Shown here: in pieces, positions 12,086-22,369 of the stretch | Numbering within the stretch: position 1 is the first letter of the stretch | Layout: every line of letters starts with the position of its first letter | Assembly: GCF_036588685.1 (NCBI RefSeq) | Contig: NC_086374.1 | Span: 25,660,886-25,724,885 of the forward strand | DNA length: 64,000 nucleotides | Source of the DNA: Mytilus trossulus | Taxonomy: Eukaryota > Mollusca > Bivalvia > Mytilida > Mytilidae | Reading direction: 5' to 3' | Notes under the pieces: model-generated | Databases searched by the model: none | Told to the model about the DNA's origin: nothing | Seen by the model: only the letters and a program-made list of their open reading frames with translations | Translations under genes and position numbers: made by a program

Positions 12086-14119
12086 TGAGCAAAACCCATC
12101 CCTCCCTCAAATCTGTGACAATTGAAAACAGGAAACCAAAACTGTCTAATGGCTGCTAAAGACAATACACGAAACACAAATATGGTAGACGAATTACGTG
12201 CCCCTTACTTGACACACATGCATTTGGCGGGGTTGAAATTGTTTGTGATCGTTCAATCCTCCCCAAAAAAACGTGGCGCAATGATGTAGTAGTGCAACAT
12301 AAGAATAAGCTGGAAAGGTCTCGACTCATGAGATAGACACGAAGCTAACTTTCAGAAATATTATTGTTAAAGAAAAAGGAAGAAATCAACTTACATGAAA
12401 TTCATTCAGTATTCATAAATATCTAACACTCCATGTGCGTAAAACCAAACACATATTTCAATTATCAAATTTCATGACTATTTGACTACTTTAAAATCGA
12501 TTAAGCATGAAAACTGTTTAAGAGATAAGCTAATTACTTTTATTTTTGACTAATTACCATGAATGCAAACAAATACACATTCTCTATGTGTGAAATGATC
12601 CGAAAATCTGTTTGTATTACTCTAATACTTCGACTGTCTTTTACCATTAACATTTGGACTTATTATTATTGATAAGTAAATGTTTTATAAAAATATGAAT
12701 ATGAATATGAGATTCAATTGACAATGAATCGCTAACTATCTACCCGATACACAATGACGTAGATGTAAGCACCCATACATCACTGACGGCCTTCAACAAT
12801 GAGCACAGACGGTAACCTAATAAAGGCAGTGTCATGACATAATTTGTAACAATACAAACGAGAAAACCAACGACCTGGTTTATACGTGAATCAATGAACG
12901 ATATAAGTTAAGGTAAACAAATAGAGTTATCCCTCCATGTACTGGCTCTGCCCCTCATGTATGTTTTTCAAGCCTATTGTGAATCTATGACGTGAATCAG
13001 ATGTGGATACTCAAAGTTCTGAAGATCTGTAAAAGTACATACAATTCGTTCAACTTACAAAATGTTTGACTTTTCTACACTTAACACAAGTATTCCTCAT
13101 TATAAACAATAAGACAAATTGAAAGAGTTCTCCTGCTTCGTTTCAATTAAAAGAATTTCCAACGTAGATACATGTTTATTGTCTTAGAGAGGGTTAAATA
13201 GTAAAAAAATCTCTAATTAAAAAACAAAATTTTCTGAAACTGAAATTCGAACGATGCTTGATTTCTTGATTGACAACTGATATTTTACACGTTTGTAGGA
13301 GTTTTTTTTCAACAATCAATCGGCATTCCCATATGAACCAACTGTGCTCTTCTTCTGTTATAAATTAGGCTGTAAGTTTTCTCACATGAATTATTTGATA
13401 TTTTTCATCTTTAGATGATCTGATATCAGTGCACTCCTATAAGCTAATAAAGGCACATTCTGTGTCACAAATAACAGTAAATATATTTCCCTAGCACATC
13501 ACAGCCTTTCAATCTTAACTCATCACTTTCCTTTATCATTGGTATCAAACTTGTAATACAATAGATGGTTCTATAGCATCTACATATGGAGAAGTACATA
13601 AATACAGAATCTCAAATAGTAAACATTAAAATAGAATGTATCCCGATAGACTCCCTTTTCAGTAGGCGACATACTTCGTTTCAGACACGCAGTTTTGTAC
13701 GTTTAACTTCCATTTTTTCTTCATTCTCTGGTTTCAATTTGATGTCTTGGCTACTAGAACGTCAATTATCTTGCCGTGATTTCTTTTGTACATTTTACAT
13801 ATTCACCATAGTTTCGTAACTTTTGCAACCTCCTTATGAAAACGTTGATCATTATGTATTACAATTAGATGCCCAGACTCTATGCTCTGAATTTTCCTAA
13901 TGGAAGTATACTTAGAAATTATATTGGTAGAAATCGACTACTTGATTTATCGATTCAGTGCTGGTTTTTTTTCGGCGTTTTGTTTAAGATATTTCATACA
14001 AAATAAGAACGACAAAATAAATTATAAACATTGAAATGTTAAGACATTTGGCAAAATACGCGGATAGTTTGCTGTAAATGCAGGTATAATTGAGAAGGCT
14101 CATACAAACGTAGTGCAAT

Positions 14120-15000
14120 TGTCCAGAATATGAGAAAATCATATGCTGAAAGTTAAAAAGTTCTCAGGTGACCCAATTGAGTTTATAAAGTTTGTGCGAC
14201 AATTTACAGATACATGCCACAAAGCAATTATACAGAAGACGACTTGTTGTGTTGAACTCTCTATAACAGTTTAAATATGGAGAGGCACATTAAACAGTGT
14301 CAGAGTAATGTAAAGTGAAGTCAGTTCTATAAGTGATTTAAGGGATAAATATGCTTATCGAGAGCAGCAATGGTAATAATTTGACGAAAGTTATGGCAAC
14401 AGTGAAATGTCTTTATTATGAACGTACTTTATTGGCCGATACTGAAACCAAGTGATTCAAAAAGGTTGGACATGTTTCCACTTTTCTCAATAGAGTGTGA
14501 AAATACTGCACATAATATCGGCGTTTTGCGTACCTTCGTCTACTTGGAAAAAATAAAAAGACTCATGTGTAAAATACCGATTCATTTACATGGGAGGTTG
14601 AGAAATGTTATTCATAGAAACAAATAAAGGCAACATTTGTATACCGCTGTTCAAAAATCATAAATCAATTGAGAGGAAACAAATCCGGGTTCCAAACTAA
14701 AGCCGAGAGAAACACAAACAAAGAGACAGTTAAAACATTGAAATATCGTTAATTTTGCCAAAGATGATGCCAAGAAAGTAACGGACTTAATATATAGTAC
14801 TTAGTAGTAGTACATCAGTAGATACAAAATACAAAACTAAAATAAGACATTTACAATAAGTTACGGAAACGATATTGACCAACGTGTACGTAGATAATTT
14901 AAATCAGCTGTCAGACGACAAAGTAGTATCGTTAGTAGATGGTGTTAGGTAGCTTTGCAACATATGTGGTTTAAATTTAACAAAGCACTATTTGAAATGC
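14120..15000 (+). pseudogene. Decayed BEL/Pao-type retroelement relic
   Basis: At 14160-14215 one frame reads 'FSGDPIEFIKFVRQF', like the start of the gag-associated domain of BEL/Pao elements. At 14875-14990 another frame reads 'LTNVYVDNLN' and then 'GLNLTKHYL', matching in order the YVDDL-type catalytic motif (here YVDN) and the following G-F-x-L-T-K block of their reverse transcriptases. Stops and frame changes separate the pieces and most of the element is missing, so it is inactive. An 'accgctgttcaaaa' repeat sits inside it at 14625-14760. Confidence 0.45.
14625..14760 (+). repeat. Interspersed repeat, 'accgctgttcaaaa' family
   Basis: 'tataccgctgttcaaaaatc' is followed by 'ggaaacaaatccgggttcca' and 'agccgagagaaacacaaac'. 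Confidence 0.7.
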
Positions 15001-16929
15001 AGTAGAATCAATTCCAGAATATAATTCAAGTATAAATTAATTACACGTATTTTTTGTTTGTTTACTATACATGTGATAATACATGTGTGCGTGTTTAGGA
15101 TAAACTATATGCTTGTTTGTCAGTTGAATGAGTTATGGCCGCAGTGCAGTATATTCATAGTTATAGAACATTGCAATGTTAATAACAGGAAATTTGAGTT
15201 CGCGCGAAAATATTTTATTGGCAAGTGTTTTTATATTTATATTTTATATTATACACTGCGGTCGTGCAGCACAATTCATTAAGAATTAATATTTTTTTAA
15301 TTTGAGCTTATTATAGATGTTGAATACGACATGCTAGAGTTGTAGGATATAGAACAAGAGTGCGTATCAACGTGAAAGTGAATACTCAGAACCAATGTAT
15401 TTGGCAGATGCTTTTGAAGTCTTCAAAACATATTGTGACGCTAAATTGTTCAATCTACAAGGTGATTTACAGGACAAACAATGATCTGTATCTAAGAATT
15501 TTGAGGCAGACGAAACCATTACATTTAAAAATGAAAGTAATTGAATGCAATTCCGCTTCATTGTAGAAATCATAACTGAGACTAAGATATTTTCCTAAAT
15601 CTGATCTAATTCTACTCTGACTTCCAGTGCCGAACAATTGTACTAAATTTTAAAAGTAAAAACAAACTAATAAACGTTGCTTATAATTCTGCTCTGGGCT
15701 GGGCTACGATGAGAGAGTACGAGTTCAACGACATAGCTAACAACAAGGAGGATAAAGGGCTCTAGCTGCAATATAATATGAATATTATAACAAAAAAAAG
15801 TAGGTTGATATTTGTGTAATGTAACATGGTCCGCTTGTTGCTCTTTTCCCTCAGACTCTCAACAGACGAACTACGTCTGTGGGAGCTGATAGTGGGATCT
15901 TTACGTGTTGTGGGGGGTTCTAGCTGTGACAATGCCTAGGATGGTGCATGACATTGCTGCCGATGTAAAGGCAGGCCGGGATCGACAAACACCTAGAAAA
16001 TAAAGAAACTCGCTATTCATTTAATAAACAAAACATCAAAGTAATTACAATATAATTTCAAAGTACAATTTTAAAGTTAAAATAAATTGAAAACAATAAT
16101 TAAATACTACAAACAATTCTAATTAAATATCAAATAACCATGAACAATAATATTTACTGTTAAATTTGTTAAATTTAACCTTTGAATTAAAATATTAGTT
16201 TATTATAACCTTTATCAATTTTTTTCCAAAATAAAATTAAAAGAAAATAATTTTAAATCTAAATCATTTTTAAAACCAAGAGACTCACCTAAAATATCAA
16301 GAAACTCGCTATTAATTTAATTGCGGCTTGGTCAGTTTATATACTAATTTCTAACGTTCTGATAACCCTTAAGTATCTGCAGCAAACAGGATTACAGAAA
16401 ATAAACAGGATAGAAAAAAAAACGAAAACAGGACAATGAAAGGATTTATAAGTTATTAACAAAAAATAGAATGCATAAATATAGTTATGGTCAATATGAT
16501 TCAGAACTTTCGATAACAAAATACTCAAAGGAACTGATCAGGCAAATAAAAAGATGATACAGTAAACATAAGAAAGTTCATATACACGTTACTTCACCTG
16601 TACATATTCAGGATGTCACTATCCTGTCACGATATAAGAGAAAACTTGATGACCTAGAAAAAAATAACAGCGTGTACGTACATTGCCAAAGGAGTATGTC
16701 CGGTTTATGATTTAGCCCATGAACGATTTCTTTTTAGATTTGTCACTGGTATAGAAAGATAATTAATCTCTGCGCGACTGATTTTTCCACTTCACATGAT
16801 TTTTGTAATATGTTTTAAACTATGATTAAGCCACCTTATTATATCAGTCATTCATTCATTTTACTACAGATTTGAAAATTCAATGCAACGTACTATACAC
16901 TTTTGTGAAATATTGACAACACATTAAAT

Positions 16930-18345
16930 ATGGATATTCTACAATTATTAGATTGTTCTAAACGTGTTTTAGTCGTTGGAGACGTGATATTGGATAGATA
17001 TATCTACGGGAAATGCGATCGTGTAGCTCCTGATATCGCTGTCCCAGTTTTAACTGCATTATCCAAAGACTTCGCACTTGGTGGAGCTGGTAATGCCGTT
17101 TGTAATTTAATAGAGATGTGTTTGATTGTTGATTTTGTCACAATTATTGGTGAGAAAGATAAAGTCATAATCAATTTACTAAAGGATAAGGGCATAAGTG
17201 AAGATGGTATTTTAAGATGTCCTAATTACCGTGTTAAAGTGGTCTCAAGATACATTGCCAATCGTCATCAGTTTATTCGAGTGGACAAACATGTTGATAG
17301 TCAAGTAAAAGACGAAACTGAAAACAGACTTCGAGACATCATAAAGAACAAGATGGCTGCCATAAAGTACGATGCTATTGTTTTGTCTGACTATAGAAAG
17401 GGAGTTTTGTCTGAAGAGACAGCAAAAGGGATAATTTCTGAAGCCAACGTTCTACGAATTCCAACCATTGTTGATCCAAAAAAAGGAAACTATCAACGAT
17501 TTCAAGGGGCAACGTATATAAAACCAAACAAAGAAGATGTAAGCTACTTAATGGACATTAATGTTGTTACAAAGAGTAACATACCCATGATCTGCAAACA
17601 ATTTTGTGAACGTTTCAATATAGAATATTGTATTTTAACACTAGCCGATGATGGAATAGCCTTCTACAAGAAAGATGAGAGCGATGGACTTCTCTTTGGG
17701 GTCATTCCAACACATAACAATGTAGATGTAGTCGATGTATGCGGTGCTGGAGATACATGTGTAGCTGCTATTGTATTTGGAGTATGTCATCAATGGCCTC
17801 TAGACAAGACATGTAACTTTGCAAACATGTGTGCAGCTAACGTTATAGACAAATGTGGAACAATACCTGTTAGAATGCTAGATATAATTCATAAAGTAGT
17901 GTACAGCCAAAAGGAACTTGTAAACATAAGGCGTCTTATTCCAAAAAAATCCACTATTGTCTTAACTACAGGATGTTTTGATTTATTACATGATGGTCAT
18001 ATAAAATCTCTTCGTGAAGCAAAAGATCTCGGTGGTCTTTTATTTGTGGCCTTGAATTCCGATATATCCGTGAAGAAGAACAAAGGAGATAAAAGACCAA
18101 TCATACCTCAAACAGATCGCTTAACTATGCTTATGGCTACAAAGTATGTAGATTTTGTCATCATGTTTGATGAAGAAGTTCCGTATTGGATTATAGAAAC
18201 TCTAGACCCAGATATTTTTGTAAAGGGTCCTGATCGTACAGAGGCAGATCTACGAAAGCGTTTTCCAGGCATTAAAAAAATACACATTACAGACAGTAAA
18301 GGTATATCAACTTCCGGTATTATAGAGAAAATAAGAAAATTATGA
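16930..18345 (+). CDS. hldE-like: Bacterial-type bifunctional HldE: heptose-7-phosphate kinase / heptose-1-phosphate adenylyltransferase
   Basis: A single uninterrupted 471-codon frame, close in length to bacterial HldE (about 475 residues). Residues 1-325 are a PfkB/ribokinase fold: GGAGNA at 51-56, 'VDPKKGNYQRFQGATYIKPN' at 181-200 and the ATP/catalytic GAGD at 272-275. Residues 340-471 are a nucleotidyltransferase: TTGCFDLLHDGH at 346-357 (HxGH), KGDKRPIIP at 385-393, VKGPD at 431-435 and STSGII at 460-465. Both active sites look intact. In bacteria HldE makes ADP-heptose precursors for LPS inner core. An intronless gene of this kind between intron-rich animal genes, flanked by mussel repeats and with AT-rich host-like composition, suggests an integrated horizontal transfer. 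No Shine-Dalgarno is seen before the ATG; AATAAA occurs near 18993. The animal substrate is unknown. Confidence 0.9.
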   Translation: MDILQLLDCSKRVLVVGDVILDRYIYGKCDRVAPDIAVPVLTALSKDFALGGAGNAVCNLIEMCLIVDFVTIIGEKDKVIINLLKDKGISEDGILRCPNYRVKVVSRYIANRHQFIRVDKHVDSQVKDETENRLRDIIKNKMAAIKYDAIVLSDYRKGVLSEETAKGIISEANVLRIPTIVDPKKGNYQRFQGATYIKPNKEDVSYLMDINVVTKSNIPMICKQFCERFNIEYCILTLADDGIAFYKKDESDGLLFGVIPTHNNVDVVDVCGAGDTCVAAIVFGVCHQWPLDKTCNFANMCAANVIDKCGTIPVRMLDIIHKVVYSQKELVNIRRLIPKKSTIVLTTGCFDLLHDGHIKSLREAKDLGGLLFVALNSDISVKKNKGDKRPIIPQTDRLTMLMATKYVDFVIMFDEEVPYWIIETLDPDIFVKGPDRTEADLRKRFPGIKKIHITDSKGISTSGIIEKIRKL

Positions 18346-19251
18346 GCATTTGGTAACCACTTTCTGCAAAGATGTCATGCAAAGGTTTATGTAGGTAACT
18401 GTCAAAGTTCTTTTTGTCACGAAACCACATATACAGAAGTCTTGCTTGTGTTGACATTGGACTTTAACAAAACAAATACTAGTAAGCTTTATTGGTATGT
18501 TATAATGCAATATGTTATTAATTTGTATGAGAAATTAAAACAACATTTTATAAAAGTTTGAACTGTTTTTAGGAGTGATTTACTCTCACCAAGAACGTTA
18601 AATGCTGAATATTTAAAAGCCAATAATGTATAAGTACCGAAACAGATGAAAATCTGTATGAACAGAAAGCACATACAAATTATAACCAAATTAATATAAG
18701 GTCAACTTTGCCTGAGGGCATTGATCCTTCTTTTCATAATAATTCAAAGTTTATGAACGGACAATTTTAGAAAGGTTTTTTATAAGTCATGACAGTATAT
18801 TATAAATCATGTTCGTAACGAAGTACAGTTGAACATGTGATCTCTATATGTCAAGATACTGGTGATAATAATCTTTGCGACTTATTGACCCAGTGTAATT
18901 TGTTCAGGGATAGTTAAATGTTCAATTGTATTTAAGAAAGGTAGAACGAAAACGGCAGATAGAAAAGTGGTACAACATTCGTCATTTTTAAATAATTAAG
19001 AATAAAAAACTTTTTTTGTGTGATGCAATCGTTGTCATATTTCCAGCATATCGGTATATAATGTAACAATTGCAGTCTTTGTATGAGTTCAATACAAATA
19101 CTTTATTCTCAGTCTAAATACTTATTACAAGTCGATTAATGCTCGCATCAAAAGCCATAATTATAATATATATCTTGTTTGTTCGGGGGTTGATGAATTT
19201 GATTTTTGTTAGCTTGTTACTCGGGATTTTCTACATTTTCTTGAGATAATT

Positions 19252-19391
19252 AGTTACACAGTTTTCAATTGTCATAATACGAGAATTTATTAGGTCAATA
19301 AAATCAATATCGGGTGAGGCGAAGCCAAACCCGATATCAATTTTATTGCCCCGATAAATTCCTTATTAGGACAATTGAAAACTCAGTAACA
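19252..19391. repeat. 140-bp imperfect palindrome (MITE-like)
   Basis: The left arm 'gttttcaattgtcataata' pairs with the right arm 'attaggacaattgaaaac'. The inner arms 'ataaaatcaatatcgggt' and 'acccgatatcaattttat' also pair, meeting near 19320. A target duplication was not clear. Confidence 0.8.
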
Positions 19392-19819
19392 TTATGAATA
19401 AGGGAGATAACTCCAATTGATGTAATAAAAATTGTTCTGAAATTTATTAGGACAATATCAGCCAATCAAATTGCGATAAATAAATGTAAATCGCTTATCA
19501 TTCTCTGTTATCACCAGTGTTTTCAGATATCATGCGCTTCAAAGATTTATAAATATCGGTATCATTAGCTAGTCAATTTTTATCAAAAAATTTGTCTTAA
19601 AATCGTAAAAATACTATTTTATATTCTTTTAATTTTAAATCTCATCACCTGACTTGATTATTTGGGTCTTAAAAATGTAATAAAACAGCTCTACACTTGA
19701 AGAACTACATAGAACGTAAAACCTCATACAATTAAGATTTGAATTTAATTGAATTTAATAGAACTTGTTAGACGCCTTTATTCCAGACGACGTACTTTGT
19801 CTTAAACATATATAGTTAT

Positions 19820-19910
19820 TAAAGGTACCAGGATTTTAGTTTAATACGCCTGACGCGCGTTTCGTCTACATAAGACTCATCAGTGACGCTAATATCAACA
19901 AATTTATAAA
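19820..19910. repeat. Mussel interspersed element, 'cgtttcgtctac' family
   Basis: 'acgcctgacgcgcgtttcgt' is followed by 'aagactcatcagtgacgct'. This is the clearest copy in the window and supports a mytilid origin. Confidence 0.8.
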
Positions 19911-20408
19911 GCCAAGCAAGAAAAAATTTGCAGAGAATTGAGGATAATATATTTGTTCAAATTTTAACTTCCGCGGAGTTCAGTATTTTTGTTATTTAAC
20001 TTTATACTAAATTGCTTCATTTTGTGATATCATGTACCATGTGTGTGATTAGTAGTTTCAATAATGTTAACATGTTCGATGATCATCGCCACCAAAAAGT
20101 CAATATTTTAAAAAAGCTACATTATTTCATGTACCTTTTATATGTTAACATTATTTTGTAATTCTATCAAGAATGTTGCAACCGTCTAAATGAATGACGG
20201 CTATTAATGTTTTATACCTTATTTTGATAAGTTGATCATTATGTATCCCAATCAGCTGTCCTGACATTATGCTCTGATTTTTTTTCTGATGAAAGTAAAA
20301 AAAGAAACTATATTTGCAGATACTAAATACAAGATTAATGAATTCAGTGCTGTTGCGGCGTATATTTAAAAATGGTTCAAGCAAAATTAGGACTACAAAA
20401 TTAACACT

Positions 20409-20992
20409 GCGGTAGGGTGCATTAAGGCCTGGTTTTGGCCCAAGAAAATAAAATGTGTGATAACTATTTCAAATTGGCACATAATGTTTTGAAAAGCATA
20501 GGATCAAGAAATATAAATGAAAAACATAAAGATTTTTATCAAATGACGTCTCAATTACGCCATAATATGCACTATTTTCACAAAAACGCTGAAAATACAG
20601 AAATTATGCAGTTTTCTATCTTTATTTCCATTAAGGAAACATCGTGCACAGCCAAGAAACAACAAAATAACTTAACAGAAACTTTATTATAATTATTGAC
20701 ATAATTATAACAAATATAAAGTTATTTCTTGGGTGCGCACATACTTTTTCTAAATCCAAATCTAAAATATACTTAAAATTTGATGAAAAACGAGGAAAAT
20801 CACAAAATTTTAGAAAATATACAAATTAAGTCATGATTTGTTGCCATGGTAACTTGTTCAATGACAAATTTGTTTTGTTTTTCTGAATATCTTGTACCTT
20901 AGTCAAGTTTTTAGTAATTTAAAAATATATATGATAACTTTTAAATTTGCATTAACTTTTGGGCCAAATAAGTGCCTTATTGCCCCTACTCC
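20409..20992. mobile_element. About 580-bp element with imperfect terminal inverted repeats
   Basis: The left end 'gtagggtgcattaaggcc' plus 'tttggccca' is complementary with mismatches to the right end 'tgggccaaataagtgcct' plus 'tgcccctac', over about 45 bp. No transposase frame is visible inside; the short open frame at 20435-20692 overlaps the left end and is not a convincing gene. Confidence 0.55.
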
Positions 20993-22369
20993 AAAGAAAT
21001 ATTACGAAATTTGACAAAATCGTCTGATAGGTTAACGTTATGTTGGTGGGAGTTCAAATATAATTCAGCAGATTAACTGAGGGCGGGAAATCACAATGAC
21101 AGAATATAAAATGTATTAATTCTTCCATTGTTTTTTTTCGTATGCTTTCAGAACTACAAAATCGGAAAAAGAAACAAATTGTTATTAAAGTCATAAAAAA
21201 ATATATTAGGAAACTAACTTGCCATTTTTGGAAGTTGATGTAATTTTATTTATAATGAAAACATCATGGATATCTTAGCTACTTGTGCACTTTTTAATCA
21301 TATCTTATATTTTACAAAACATTTTATTTTATCAAGCGTAATTTTTTAAATGAATGCCCACTTTTTAATAATTTGTGGTTCGAGCCCTTTCATCCTATAT
21401 CTAGCTTTTGTCCGAACTTTGATAATTTATATTCATCTCCTAAGTTCATATAGGTAATCTTTTATTATATTCTATTCTATTTTATTTTATTCTTTAGACG
21501 CCTACACAACATGATATTTTATACCAGATTTAAATTTTGTTGAGTTGATTTAACAAAAGAACGAAATGTCCTACTTTTGTTTACTTGAAAAGTTATTTTC
21601 GTTTTAAAACTACAAATTAAAACATCGCAATTGTGGTTCTATGAACATAAAGATGTATCAATTCAATGACTTTCAACGACACCATGTGATAAAAACCAAG
21701 GACAAAGACCAAATTAAAGGCGGAGATACGTTATGGACTGGAACGTTATTCCGTAAAATTAAATGTACTTTTGAAAAGATAATTCATCCTTTCAAGTATC
21801 CTCAAATCCAGTCAAATGCGGATTTATAGAAAAGTAATTTATTTTTAGTCAAAGAAATTACACAAAAAGTTATTATCACAAAAATAAGATGAACAATCAA
21901 AATGTAGGTTTATGAGAAGATTATAAACTATATTATAGATAATGTATATATCTTGTTTCACATCACATCATATAAAAATTGTGATTGTATTCCAATTTAT
22001 ATTTATTGAAATTTGATCAATGGAGTTTTTTTTATTATTTTTTTTTTATTGTCTCAATGCAGTTGTCATATTTACATTTAAGTAAGTTTTGTTCATAAAA
22101 CAACTGGACAGAGATGCAATGGTGAACACATACACTTAGTATAAGGTTTATTGGAAATATAAATTACTGGGACTGAATAAGATTAACAACGTAACAACCA
22201 AAGAAAGACAAGTCTACTAAATAAGTGACATGGAACGACAAATTTCAGAAGTTATCACAGTCATTCAGGCCAAGCTAGGTTCAAACTTGAACATCTATTT
22301 TAGAGATCAAGATCAACATGTGTTAAAGATAATTTTTGATTGTTTTTGGTTAATTTTCAAAATCCCGGT

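Larger units (their letters stand above)
10750..16929. other. Intergenic spacer between caspase A and HldE-like gene
   Basis: No host gene is visible across about 6.2 kb. It contains a repeat of the 'gtcaaagcgacaa' family (11740-12085), a partial 'gtccacaagagacc' family copy (about 12740-12960), a decayed BEL/Pao-type relic (about 14120-15000) and an 'accgctgttcaaaa' copy (14625-14760). About 16010-16300 is very AT-rich. The block at 15690-16000, which is relatively GC-rich, is unidentified. Confidence 0.6.
18346..22369. other. Intergenic spacer between HldE-like gene and caspase B
   Basis: No gene is visible. It holds a large palindrome (19252-19391), a 'cgtttcgtctac' element (19820-19910) and a terminal-inverted-repeat element (about 20409-20992). 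The left neighbour of caspase B (about 22000-22369) is probably its 3' UTR. Confidence 0.6.

Noticed and set aside
15690-16000. Relatively GC-rich block considered as an exon or RNA gene
   Set aside because: No long frame, splice pair or recognisable RNA fold was found. Left undescribed.
16930-18345. HldE-like gene as bacterial contamination
   Set aside because: Flanks on both sides carry mussel repeats, composition matches the host, and no other bacterial gene or operon neighbour is present. Long reads are still needed to be certain.
20435-20692. 85-codon plus-strand open frame
   Set aside because: It starts inside the terminal repeat of the element at 20409-20992 and resembles no protein family I know.
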